A DNA stretch of 64,000 nucleotides from Poindextera sp965277425. Lineage in GTDB: Bacteria; Pseudomonadota; Alphaproteobacteria; Caulobacterales; Caulobacteraceae. The stretch spans positions 558,001 through 622,000 of the forward strand of contig CBDICR010000007.1 of assembly GCA_965277425.1 (NCBI GenBank). The letters run 5' to 3'. Both the position numbers and the translations under genes were made by a program. Shown here piece after piece: positions 7,637 to 17,898 of this stretch (the stretch's first letter is position 1; the number at the start of each line of letters is the position of its first letter). The notes under the pieces were generated by a model, which was given only the letters and a program-made list of their open reading frames with translations, had not been told where the DNA came from and did not search any database.

Positions 7637-8419
7637 ATGACGATGGCCCAAAACATCTATGACGATCCGCAATTTTTCAACGCTTACAGCAACTTCCGGC
7701 GGTCGATCCTGGGCCTGGACGGCGCGGCCGAGTGGCCGGCGATGCGCGCACTGCTGCCCCCCATTCAGAATCTGCGCGTGGCGGATCTGGGCTGTGGTTT
7801 TGGCTGGTTCAGTCGTTGGGCGCGTGCAGCCGGTGCAGCCTCGGTGCTGGGCATCGACATTTCAGAGAAGATGCTGGCGCGGGCGCGCGCCGAGACAGCC
7901 GATCGGGCCGTGCGCTACGTCCGCGGCGATCTTGAGGACCTTGATCTCCCGGAGGGTGCGTTCGACCTGGCTTACAGCTCTCTAGCGCTCCACTATGTTG
8001 AAAAGCTCGGCCGGCTCTTTGAGACGGTCCACCGGGCGCTTGTTCCGGGCGGTGCGTTTGTCTTTTCGGTCGAACACCCGATCTTCATGGCCCCGATCGA
8101 TCCGAGCTGGATTACGCTCGCCGACGGACGAAAGGCCTGGGCGCTCGACAGTTATCAGCGCGAAGGACCCCGTACGACAGATTGGCTTGCCAAGGGCGTA
8201 GTCAAACACCACCGCAAAGTTGGGACGACGCTCAATCTTCTGATCCGGCAAGGGTTCTCGATCCGCAATGTGGAAGAGTGGAAACCAACCGCAGAGCAGA
8301 TTGCGACGGCGCCTCAAGCGGCCGAAGAATTGGACCGTCCGATGTTCCTGCTCATCGCCGCATATCGAGCATCAGAAAGAATTGGGGAAACCTACTCGTT
8401 TTTGCCGCCCGTCGCTTAA
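7637..8419 (+). CDS. Class I SAM-dependent methyltransferase
   Basis: This 260-residue protein has the Rossmann-fold methyltransferase motifs in order: motif I VADLGCGFGWFSRWA near residue 50, motif II acidic residue in VLGIDISEKML, motif III-like YVRGDLEDLDLP and motif IV FDLAYSSLALHYV. A post-motif HRALVPGGAFVFSVEHP follows. It belongs to the Methyltransf_11/UbiE-like group acting on small molecules, and no substrate is evident. The final residues (GETYSFLPPVA and stop) are encoded by a copy of the palindromic repeat, so the natural C-terminus has been supplied or altered by repeat insertion. It stands alone, facing the DUF1905 gene. Confidence 0.85.
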   Translation: MTMAQNIYDDPQFFNAYSNFRRSILGLDGAAEWPAMRALLPPIQNLRVADLGCGFGWFSRWARAAGAASVLGIDISEKMLARARAETADRAVRYVRGDLEDLDLPEGAFDLAYSSLALHYVEKLGRLFETVHRALVPGGAFVFSVEHPIFMAPIDPSWITLADGRKAWALDSYQREGPRTTDWLAKGVVKHHRKVGTTLNLLIRQGFSIRNVEEWKPTAEQIATAPQAAEELDRPMFLLIAAYRASERIGETYSFLPPVA

Positions 8420-8444
8420 ATCGTACGTACCCCCGGTTTTACCG
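8382..8444 (+). repeat. REP-like palindromic repeat, copy B
   Basis: This is the gap-free match to copy A. It contains ACTCGTTTTTGC and GTCGCTTAAATCGT identical or nearly identical to that copy, and ends CCCCCGGTTTTACCG. It overlaps the last 13 codons of the methyltransferase and the stop codon of the convergent DUF1905 gene, so it sits exactly at a gene junction. Confidence 0.65.
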
Positions 8445-8738
8445 CTGACCCGGTTGAATCGTCAGCTCAACGGCTATGGCGTCGCCCGCGGTGATATTGG
8501 CCTTGCGTCTCACCTGCGCCTTTATGGGCAGGAGGTAGGTCTCGTCCTTGGGGAAGAGCGACGTCGTGAAGGCGACGGCGCCGATCGTCGCCTCGACGGG
8601 GATCATGCCCCATCCGTAGGATACGAGCTTCGCGGCCTGCCTGAGCGCCGCGGCGTGGTGCGAGGGTATCGGCGCGAAGAAGAACGGGGAGGGGCCTCTC
8701 CAATGGATGACCTCCGCTTCAAAGCTGAACTGGGCCAC
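8439..8738 (-). CDS. DUF1905 domain protein
   Basis: This 99-residue protein begins MAQFSFEAEVIHWRGPSPFF and contains FFAPIPSHHAAALRQ, GWGMIPVEATIG and TTSLFPKDETYLLPIKAQVRR. This layout is that of DUF1905, a small beta-barrel domain often fused to or encoded near YdeI-type proteins. The function is unknown. Its stop lies inside repeat copy B, which suggests that the repeat forms the boundary of the gene. The next gene upstream on the same strand is the GFA-family gene 26 nt away. Confidence 0.8.
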   Translation of the reverse strand: MAQFSFEAEVIHWRGPSPFFFAPIPSHHAAALRQAAKLVSYGWGMIPVEATIGAVAFTTSLFPKDETYLLPIKAQVRRKANITAGDAIAVELTIQPGQR

Positions 8739-8764
8739 ACATCCTCCGCCGCTGCACCGCCGCG

Positions 8765-9166
8765 CTAATCCGGGTCGAGATCATAGGTCTTCGTCGCCGC
8801 CGGCAAGCGAACCCACGGATGCCGGCGGCGGTCATAGACGGAGACGCGCGGGGGCGGAAAGGCGGGATCGGCGAAGGCGCCGACGGCGACGGATACGCGG
8901 GTCTGCTCGCGGCCGTCTTCGGTGTGGAAGACGTTCGCGCCGCAGATCGGGCAGAAGCGGAAGGTGAATCGGGCGCCCTGGTCGCCGACGCGGACATATT
9001 CGGTCGCCTTGCCGAAGACGGTATAGGGAGCGGCGAAGCTCGCCAGCGACGCGAAGACGCTCCCCGTCCGGCGCTGACAGGCCAGGCAGTGGCAGACGCC
9101 GATCGGCTCGCCCAGAACCTCGATGCTCAGTTGGTCGCAGGCGCATGCGGCGGTGCGCGAACCCAT
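8765..9166 (-). CDS. GFA-family (CENP-V/glutathione-dependent formaldehyde-activating-like) zinc protein
   Basis: The protein begins MGSRTAACACDQLSIEVLGE and carries the GFA cysteine pattern. CxC appears near the start (CAC), CHCLACQRRTGSVFA follows, and FRFCPICGANVF comes later, together giving the zinc sites of the family. The founding member Gfa was reported to bind glutathione and formaldehyde. Most homologues are uncharacterised, so only the fold is asserted. An upstream extension of the frame to 9352 is not family-like and was left out. The IS element inserted next to this gene begins 78 nt upstream of its start. Confidence 0.82.
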   Translation of the reverse strand: MGSRTAACACDQLSIEVLGEPIGVCHCLACQRRTGSVFASLASFAAPYTVFGKATEYVRVGDQGARFTFRFCPICGANVFHTEDGREQTRVSVAVGAFADPAFPPPRVSVYDRRRHPWVRLPAATKTYDLDPD

Positions 9167-9227
9167 TTGAAAACCCGTCGCCAGGAAGATCCGGCGAAAG
9201 TTTAGCCTTGGAGGTCTTGCGAGGAAA

Positions 9228-9243
9228 CGCCTCCGGCCCTCAA
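9228..9243 (+). repeat. Target-site duplication, left copy (16 bp)
   Basis: CGCCTCCGGCCCTCAA occurs here and again at 10613-10628, exactly bounding the IS1202-group element. The preceding A also matches but is shared with the IS end. Confidence 0.8.
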
Positions 9244-10612
9244 TGTGGCTAGCTCGTGATCTGTCCGGAGTTTGTAGCTCGTGAAGTGTCCGGTTTCTTT
9301 CGCCTCTGGAATGAGGGGCTGGAATGGACCGGGCGCGGATCAACGAGAGCATACGCAGGATGCGGTTTGAGGAGCTGTTGGATCGCCATGAGCGGGGCGA
9401 GCTTGGCCAGGAGGCGGCGGCGGAGATGTTGGGGATCAGCGAGCGGACGTTCCGGCGCTGGCGCGACCGGCTGCACGACGAAGGGCCGGCCGGCTTGGCC
9501 GATCGTCGCTTGCGGCCATCGAGCCGGCGCGCGGCGAAGGCGGAGATTGAGCGAATGCTGGGGCTGTATCGGGCGCACTATGGCGACTTCACGGTGCAGC
9601 ATTTCCACGAGCAGTTGGTGAAGCGGCACGCCTACAAGCTGGGCTACACGGTGACCAAGGTCTGGCTGCAACGGTCGGGGTTGGTCCGGGCGGCGCCGAA
9701 GCGCTCGGCGCACCGCAAGAAGCGGCCCAGGCGGCCGATGGTTGGCATGATGCTGCACCAGGACGCCTCGATGCACGCCTGGCTGCCGGGCGACGGGCGC
9801 AAGTACGATCTGGTGGTCACCCTGGATGACGCCACCAGCGCCATCTATTCGGCCTTCCTGGTCGACGAGGAGGGCACGGTCTCCACCTTTCGCGGCCTGA
9901 GCGAGGTGATCGAACGCCATGGGCTGTTCTGCTCGCTCTACACCGACCGTGGCAGCCACTATTTCTTCACACCCGAGGCCGGCGGCAAGGTCTCCAGGAC
10001 GGCGCTGACCCAGGTCGGCCGGGCCCTGGCCCAGCTCGGCATCGAGCACATCGCCGCCTATTCGCCCCAGGCGCGCGGACGCTCGGAGCGAGCCTTCCTC
10101 ACCCTTCAGGACCGCCTGCCCAAGGAACTGGCCCTGGCCGGCATCACCGGCGTCGACGCCGCCAATCGTTGGCTCGCCGAGACCTATATCGGCGAGCACA
10201 ACGCCCGTTTCGCCGTCCCGGCCGAGCAGGAGGGCTCGGGCTTCGTGGCCGATCACGCCGGCCTGGCGCGCGAAATCCTCTGCGTCCAGGAAGAGCGCAC
10301 CGTCGGCAACGACAACACCGTCAGGTGGAAGACCCTGCGCCTGCAGCTGCCGCCCAGCCGGCTCAGACCCCATTTCGTCAAGACCAGCGTCCGGGTCCAC
10401 GAATACCCCGACGGCTGCATCGCCATCTTCTGGGGACCCCATCGGCTCGCCGACTACGACGCCGACGGCGCCATCCAAGACCACAAGGACAAGGCCGCGT
10501 GACACGCTCCACAAACGGCCGTTTTTGCTCCGGGGCATGCCCCGGAGCAAAACAAGAACGAGCGGACAGATCACGCGCTACCAAAACCGGACATCTTTAC
10601 GCGCTAGCGACA
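9244..10612 (+). mobile_element. IS1202-group (ISNCY) insertion sequence, about 1,369 bp
   Basis: The left end TGTGGCTAGCTCG and the right end (read inward) TGTCGCTAGCGCG are inverted repeats that continue for about 46 bases. Each end contains a second internal copy of the unit TAGCNCGTGANNTGTCCG, so each end looks like two tandem transposase-binding sites. The element carries one complete transposase gene and is flanked by a 16-bp direct repeat. Long target duplications are known in the IS1202/ISTde1 type of elements. All parts look intact, so the copy may be recent and active. Confidence 0.85.
9324..10502 (+). CDS. IS1202-group (ISNCY) transposase
   Basis: The 392-residue protein has an N-terminal helix-turn-helix (GQEAAAEMLGISERTFRRWRDRL, residues 29-51) that would bind the terminal repeats. 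A DDE integrase core follows: first Asp in LHQDASMHAWL, second Asp in LYTDRGSHYFF and Glu in ARGRSERAFLTL. The C-terminal region ends in a beta-rich segment (VHEYPDGCIAIFWGPHRLADY). No frameshift or stop interrupts it. The upstream start region lies just inside the left terminal repeat, so the promoter probably overlaps the IS end. Confidence 0.92.
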   Translation: MDRARINESIRRMRFEELLDRHERGELGQEAAAEMLGISERTFRRWRDRLHDEGPAGLADRRLRPSSRRAAKAEIERMLGLYRAHYGDFTVQHFHEQLVKRHAYKLGYTVTKVWLQRSGLVRAAPKRSAHRKKRPRRPMVGMMLHQDASMHAWLPGDGRKYDLVVTLDDATSAIYSAFLVDEEGTVSTFRGLSEVIERHGLFCSLYTDRGSHYFFTPEAGGKVSRTALTQVGRALAQLGIEHIAAYSPQARGRSERAFLTLQDRLPKELALAGITGVDAANRWLAETYIGEHNARFAVPAEQEGSGFVADHAGLAREILCVQEERTVGNDNTVRWKTLRLQLPPSRLRPHFVKTSVRVHEYPDGCIAIFWGPHRLADYDADGAIQDHKDKAA

Positions 10613-10628
10613 CGCCTCCGGCCCTCAA
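10613..10628 (+). repeat. Target-site duplication, right copy (16 bp)
   Basis: This second copy of CGCCTCCGGCCCTCAA is identical to 9228-9243 and directly abuts the right end of the insertion sequence. Confidence 0.8.
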
Positions 10629-10640
10629 GGGGCCGAAGGC
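10614..10640 (-). terminator. Hairpin terminator downstream of the acyl-CoA dehydrogenase, next to the IS
   Basis: Read on the minus strand, GCCTTCGGCCC, loop CTTGA and GGGCCGGAGGC form an 11-bp stem with one G-T wobble, 18 nt past the stop codon. In the reconstructed empty site it would be followed by GTTTCC, a short T-rich tract. The IS now separates the hairpin from that tract. The hairpin itself survives because the target duplication rebuilt one arm. Confidence 0.55.
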
Positions 10641-10658
10641 GCGGACCCGCGCCCGAGC

Positions 10659-11978
<1,320 letters not shown>

Positions 11979-12136
11979 TGGTGTCTCTCCCTGATGTTTG
12001 GCTGGCGCCGCAGGCGCACACGCTTGCGCCGACGCTCCCGCCTCCGATGGCTATGAGCCTATCTTTGGCGCCTGCGGGCGGAAAATCAAACAGCTGTTTG
12101 AGGGGGTGGCCGCAAATCCGGCGCGCCGGCGCAAAC

Positions 12137-12168
12137 AAAAAAGGGCCGCGGACGAACGCCCGCGGCCC
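12137..12168 (-). terminator. Rho-independent terminator of glnA
   Basis: On the minus strand GGGCCGCGG and CCGCGGCCC form a 9-bp GC stem around a GCGTTCGT loop, followed directly by TTTTTT. It begins 27 nt past the glnA stop codon. This is a textbook intrinsic terminator. Confidence 0.9.
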
Positions 12169-12194
12169 AATCGTCCAGCCTCAGGGAGGAAAGG

Positions 12195-13604
<1,410 letters not shown>

Positions 13605-13641
13605 GGTTCCTTTGATCCCCTTGCAGGTTCGATGATGTTCG

Positions 13642-13980
13642 TTAGATGGCCGCCGCGCCGCTTTCGCCCGTTCTGATGCGGACGACGTCGGCGATGTCGG
13701 AGACGAAGATCTTGCCGTCGCCGATGCGGCCCGTGCGGGCCGCGGTTTGGATGACCTCGAGCACGGCCTGGAGCTGATCGTCCGCGATCACCACCTCGAC
13801 CTTGATCTTGGGCAGGAAGTCCACGACGTACTCGGCGCCGCGGTAGAGTTCGGTGTGGCCCTTCTGGCGCCCATAGCCCTTGGCCTCGAGCACGGTCATG
13901 CCCTGGACGCCCAGCTCCTGCAGCGCCTCCTTCACCTCGTCGAGTTTGAACGGCTTGATGATGGCTTCGATTTTCTTCAT
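13642..13980 (-). CDS. glnB: Nitrogen regulatory protein P-II
   Basis: PII is a trimer that senses 2-oxoglutarate, ATP/ADP and, through uridylylation, glutamine. It then tunes GlnE, NtrB and other targets. The 112 residues begin MKKIEAIIKPFKLDEVKEAL. The T-loop GRQKGHTELYRGAEYVVDF contains the uridylylated Tyr (YRGAEY context), and the C-terminal B/C loops read TGRIGDGKIFVSDIADVVRIRTGE. The position directly upstream of glnA and the shared strand favour GlnB over the GlnK paralogue, which usually accompanies amtB. No clear Shine-Dalgarno was found. Confidence 0.95.
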   Translation of the reverse strand: MKKIEAIIKPFKLDEVKEALQELGVQGMTVLEAKGYGRQKGHTELYRGAEYVVDFLPKIKVEVVIADDQLQAVLEVIQTAARTGRIGDGKIFVSDIADVVRIRTGESGAAAI

Positions 13981-14227
13981 CGGCGGCGTTTCTGATGACG
14001 GATTAAAGCTCGGCGCGGGCGCCGCCCAGGTCGTCTGGCTAGCAGCACGGCTGGCCGCCGGACCACAAGGGGAGGAAAGGGCGACACGTCCGCTGGTCGC
14101 CCCTACGCGAGCAGGCGCCTGAATTCAAGGCGCCGACGCCCAGTTCTTGATCAATTCACGAAAGCGCTTGTGGTGGGCCCTGGCCGCCCTACAAACGCTG
14201 AAAAGGCGCTGATCGAAGGGTTTGCGA
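13981..14227. promoter_or_regulatory. Divergent promoter region of glnB and the thiolase-like gene
   Basis: This 247-nt gap separates two divergent starts, so it must hold both promoters. The clearest element is the near-perfect palindrome GGCGCCTGAATTCAAGGCGCC at 14114-14134, centred on TGAATTCA. I could not identify a convincing sigma-54 or NtrC site by eye. Confidence 0.5.
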
Positions 14228-15769
14228 ATGCGTGACGACACGCCGGTGCTGATCGGAGCGGGCCAATTCACCTACCGCGGCGCCGCCGAAGCTTCGCCGT
14301 CGCCGCTGAAGATGATCAAGATCGCGGCCGAACGCGCGGCGGCCGACGCCGGGCTGGAGGCGGGCGCGCTCGCCGGTCTGGACGCCCTGGCGGTGGTCGG
14401 CTTCACGGTCGACGCCGGCGGCGCGCTGCAGCGGCTGCCCTTTCCGCGGCTGAAGAACCCGCCGCTGGCGCTGGCGAAGGCATTCGGCGCGACGCCCCGC
14501 TACGCGCCCTACACCTATATGGGCGGCAACACGCCCCAGCAGCTGGTCAATGCGCTGTGCGCCCGGATCGCCTCGGGCGAGAGCGCGTTCGCGCTGGCGG
14601 TCGGGGCCGAGTTCCTCGGCGCCCTGCGCAAGCGCCTGGCGGCGGGGTCGAGCTTCGCCGATTTCGAGGCCGATCCGGATGCGCCGGAGCCCGAACGCTT
14701 CGGCGACGGGCGCCCGGGCGTCACGCCGCAAGAGGCCGCCCACTGGCTGAACGCGCCGATCAACACCTACCCCTTGTTCGAAAACGCCTTCCGCGCCCAC
14801 CAGGGCCATGGCCTCGCCGAGCACCAGCGCCAGCTGGGCGAACTCTTCGCGCCCTTCACAAGGATCGCCGCCGCCAATCCCGAGGCCTGGTTCCCGACCG
14901 AACGCAGCGCCGAGGAGCTGATCACGGTCAATGACAAGAACCGGATGATCGGCTTTCCCTATCCGAAGTACCTGAACGCCATCATGGACGTCGATCAGTC
15001 GGCGGGCGTGCTGATCACCAGCGTCAGGAAGGCGAGGGAACTTGGTGTTCCGGAAGACAAATTCGTCTTTCTGCACGGCTGCGCCGACGCCGCCGACCTC
15101 TGGTATCCGCTCGAGCGGCAGAACTACTATTCCAGCCCCGCCATCCGCCTGACCGGCCGCCAGGCGCTGGACATGGCCGGCGTCGGGCTGGCCGAGATCG
15201 ACCATATCGACCTCTATTCCTGCTTCCCGGTCGCGGTGGAAGTCGCCGCCGCCGAACTCGGGCTCAAGCTCGACGATCCGCGCGGGCTGACGGTCACCGG
15301 CGGCCTGCCCTATGCCGGCGGGCCGGGCAACAACTACGCCATGCACTCGATCGCGGTGATGATGCGCAAGCTGCGCCAGGCGCGCGGCGCCAAGGGCCTG
15401 GTCACCGCCAATGGCTGGTTCCTGACCAAGCAGGCGGTCGGGGTCTATTCGACCGATCCGGTCGAGGGCCGCTGGGCGCGGCAGGATCCGCACGTGATCC
15501 AGGCCGAGATCGACGCCCTGCCGCATCCGCCCATCGTCGAGCGCCCGCAAGGGCCGGCGACCATCGAGACCTACACCGTCGTGCATCGCCGCGAGGGCTA
15601 TGGACGCGGCATCGTCATCGGCCGCGACGAGGCCGGTCATCGGTTTGTCGCCAACACCCCGGAAGATGAAGCCACCCTGCGCGGGCTTGAGTCGGTCGAA
15701 TCCGTCGGCCGCACGGGCAGGGTGGGCCCGGCCGACGACGGCGAGCGCAACCTCTTTGTCCCGGACTGA
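14228..15769 (+). CDS. Thiolase-like acetyl-CoA acetyltransferase family protein
   Basis: The 513-residue protein begins MRDDTPVLIGAGQFTYRG, and thiolase-superfamily features follow. VLGA-type N-terminal strands lead to YMGGNTPQQLVNALCARIASGES, then DHIDLYSCFPVAVEVAAAELGL, TGGLPYAGGPGNNYAMHSIAVMM and a C-terminal barrel-like tail (EGYGRGIVIGRDEAGHRFVANT). The usual active-site Cys near residue 90 is not obvious. Family members of this shape often lack classical thiolase activity, so I keep the call generic. The ATG at 14228 is preferred over a TTG two codons upstream. It leads an apparent operon with the phosphatase and nnr (gaps of 6 and 3 nt). Confidence 0.78.
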   Translation: MRDDTPVLIGAGQFTYRGAAEASPSPLKMIKIAAERAAADAGLEAGALAGLDALAVVGFTVDAGGALQRLPFPRLKNPPLALAKAFGATPRYAPYTYMGGNTPQQLVNALCARIASGESAFALAVGAEFLGALRKRLAAGSSFADFEADPDAPEPERFGDGRPGVTPQEAAHWLNAPINTYPLFENAFRAHQGHGLAEHQRQLGELFAPFTRIAAANPEAWFPTERSAEELITVNDKNRMIGFPYPKYLNAIMDVDQSAGVLITSVRKARELGVPEDKFVFLHGCADAADLWYPLERQNYYSSPAIRLTGRQALDMAGVGLAEIDHIDLYSCFPVAVEVAAAELGLKLDDPRGLTVTGGLPYAGGPGNNYAMHSIAVMMRKLRQARGAKGLVTANGWFLTKQAVGVYSTDPVEGRWARQDPHVIQAEIDALPHPPIVERPQGPATIETYTVVHRREGYGRGIVIGRDEAGHRFVANTPEDEATLRGLESVESVGRTGRVGPADDGERNLFVPD

Positions 15770-15775
15770 AATCCC

Positions 15776-16351
15776 ATGGCGCGTCTCTACATGATCCGGC
15801 ACGGCAAGCCCTCGGCGGCCTGGGGGCAGCATCCCGACCCCGATCCGGGCCTCGACGAGACCGGCCAGGCCCAGGCGCGGGCCGCGGCGGATGCGCTGAT
15901 GGCGCTGCCGGCCGACCGGCGGCCGACGCGGGTCTTCTCCTCGCCGTTGCGTCGCTGCCGCGAGACGGCCCAGCCCTTCGCCGACGCCATCGGCGTTCCG
16001 GTCGAGATCGAGGCGCGTTTTGGGGAGATCCCCAGCCCGTCTTCGCTGGCGCAGGAGGAACGCGGCCCCTGGCTGCGCAACGCCTTCCAGAGCCAATGGA
16101 CCGAGGTGAAGGGCGATATCGACTATGACGCCTGGCGCGCCGCCGTCGGCGAGGCCTTGAGCGAACTGGACGCCGACACCGCCGTCTTCAGCCATTTCGT
16201 CGCCATCAACGCGGCCCTGGCCTGCGCCACGGGCGAGACCAAGGTGCTGAGCTTCCGGCCCGACCACGCCTCGATCACGGTGTTCGAAACCAAGGACGGC
16301 CAGGTGAGGCTGGTCGAGCGGGGCCCGGAAGCGGCCACCCAGGTGCTCTAG
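15776..16351 (+). CDS. Histidine phosphatase family protein
   Basis: The protein opens MARLYMIRHGKPSAAW, containing the RHG catalytic motif whose His becomes phosphorylated. The second Arg is in RVFSSPLRRCRETAQPFA, the Glu in RFGEIPSP, and the second catalytic His in AVFSHFVAINAAL. Length is 191 residues, in line with the phosphoglycerate mutase-like branch acting on small phosphoesters. It lies 6 nt after the thiolase-like gene and 3 nt before nnr. The substrate is unknown. Confidence 0.88.
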   Translation: MARLYMIRHGKPSAAWGQHPDPDPGLDETGQAQARAAADALMALPADRRPTRVFSSPLRRCRETAQPFADAIGVPVEIEARFGEIPSPSSLAQEERGPWLRNAFQSQWTEVKGDIDYDAWRAAVGEALSELDADTAVFSHFVAINAALACATGETKVLSFRPDHASITVFETKDGQVRLVERGPEAATQVL

Positions 16352-16354
16352 GCC

Positions 16355-17806
16355 ATGGCCGCCCGCGACATCCTGACCGTCGCCGAGATGAGCGCGGCGG
16401 ACCAGGCGACCATCGCGGGCGGAACCGCCGGCCTTGTGCTGATGCAGCGCGCCGGCGAAGCGGTCGCCGCCGCGATCGGCGAACGCTGGGGACCTTGCAA
16501 GGCCCTCATCCTTTGCGGTCCCGGCAATAACGGCGGCGACGGGTTCGTCGTCGCCAGGGCCCTGGCCGAGGCCGGCTACGAGGTCGCGGTCGCCCTCGAA
16601 GGCGATCGGGCGGCCCTGAAGGGCGATGCGGCCAGTGCCGCCGCCGCCTGGAGCGGCCCGGTGGAGCGGCTGGAGCCCGTCCGCGTCGGCGAGGTCGGGC
16701 TGGTGGTCGACGCCCTGTTCGGCGCCGGCCTTTCCAAGCCGCTCGCGGGCCTCGTGGCCAATACCCTGCGCGCCGCCGAGGCGAGCGCAACGCCGCTGGT
16801 CGCCATCGACCTGCCGTCGGGCCTTTCCGGCGATACGGCCAAGCCCCTGGGCTATGCGCCGCGCTGCGACCTGACCGTGACCTTCCATCGCCGCAAGCTG
16901 GCGCACGTGCTGGAGCCCGGCCGCGCGCTCTGCGGCGAGGTCGTCGTCGCCGATATCGGGCTTCAGGCGCCGCCGACCCGGCTGTTCGAGAACGGCCCGG
17001 ACCTCTGGCGCCATCGCTTTCCCTGGCCGACCACCACCTCGCACAAGCATTCGCGCGGCCAGCTGATCGTCGTTTCCGGCGAGATGTGGAGCACCGGCGC
17101 GGCGCGGCTGTCGGCGCGCGGGGCTTTGCGCATCGGCGCGGGCCTGGTGACCCTGCTCTCGCCGCCGGATGCCCTGCTGGTCAACGCCGCCCATCTCGAG
17201 GCGGTGATGCTTCGCCCGTTCGACACCGATGTCGAGCTGGAGACCGCCGCCACCGACGTCGATGCGGCGGTGATCGGGCCGGCGGCCGGGGTCGACGAGG
17301 CGACGGTCTCCAACCTTTTCGCGCTGGCCCGCACCGGCGCGGCCATCGTCATCGACGCCGATGCGCTCACCGCCTTTCGCGACGATCCGGATGAACTCTT
17401 CTCGGTGCTCGACCGCGACGACGTGCTCACCCCGCACCCCGGCGAGTTCGAGCGGGTTTTTCCGGGCCTGCTGAAATCAACGCCCGAGCGGGTCACCGCC
17501 GCGCGCCAGGCCTCGGCCAAGGCGCACGCCGTGGTGCTGCTCAAGGGCCCGGACACCGTGATCGCCGCGCCCGACGGCCGCTGCGCGGTGAACATGAACG
17601 GCTCGCCCTGGCTGGCGACCGCCGGCTCGGGCGACGTGCTGACCGGCTTCATCGGCGGGCTGATCGCCCAGGGCATGGACAGTTTCGAGGCCGCCTGCGC
17701 CGGCGTCTGGATCCATGCCGAGGCCGGCGCCCTGCACGGGCCGGGCCTGATCTCCGAGGACCTGCCGGGCCTGGCGCCGCAGGTGTTGCGCGGCTTGCGG
17801 GGCTAA
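16355..17806 (+). CDS. nnr: Bifunctional NAD(P)HX epimerase/ADP-dependent dehydratase
   Basis: This enzyme repairs hydrated NADH and NADPH. The N-terminal YjeF_N domain (residues 1-210) has MSAADQATIAGGTAGLVLMQRAGEAV, CGPGNNGGDGFVVARAL and IDLPSGLSGDT. The C-terminal carbohydrate-kinase-like domain (residues 225-480) has HKHSRGQLIVVSG, GLVTLLSP, VLTPHPGEFERVF, VLLKGPDTVIAAPDGR and the nucleotide-binding GSGDVLTGFIGGLIAQG. The 483-residue length fits the fused bacterial form. It is the last gene of the operon begun at 14228. The role is well defined by the family. Confidence 0.93.
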   Translation: MAARDILTVAEMSAADQATIAGGTAGLVLMQRAGEAVAAAIGERWGPCKALILCGPGNNGGDGFVVARALAEAGYEVAVALEGDRAALKGDAASAAAAWSGPVERLEPVRVGEVGLVVDALFGAGLSKPLAGLVANTLRAAEASATPLVAIDLPSGLSGDTAKPLGYAPRCDLTVTFHRRKLAHVLEPGRALCGEVVVADIGLQAPPTRLFENGPDLWRHRFPWPTTTSHKHSRGQLIVVSGEMWSTGAARLSARGALRIGAGLVTLLSPPDALLVNAAHLEAVMLRPFDTDVELETAATDVDAAVIGPAAGVDEATVSNLFALARTGAAIVIDADALTAFRDDPDELFSVLDRDDVLTPHPGEFERVFPGLLKSTPERVTAARQASAKAHAVVLLKGPDTVIAAPDGRCAVNMNGSPWLATAGSGDVLTGFIGGLIAQGMDSFEAACAGVWIHAEAGALHGPGLISEDLPGLAPQVLRGLRG

Positions 17807-17898
17807 ACAAGCGGCGCGCGTCTTGCGCGGCTGCTCCGCACCCATCATCTAGCCTTGGATCGCGCCGGGGAGCGCGGACCGAAGGAGGGAACCCGAAA

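Noticed and set aside
6771..8444. CRISPR-like array from the repeats around the methyltransferase
   Set aside because: Copies are about 0.8 kb apart and diverged, the intervening DNA is coding, and no cas gene is present.
6771..8444. Integron cassette array with attC sites
   Set aside because: The repeats lack the attC layout (R'' L'' L' R' with GTT triplets) and no integrase is seen. Cassette-like spacing is only an analogy.
14189..17437. A very long open frame on the minus strand opposite the thiolase, phosphatase and nnr genes
   Set aside because: It is an antisense by-product of high-GC codon bias. Its translation is low-complexity Arg/Gly/Asp-rich without domains, and all three plus-strand genes have clear motifs.
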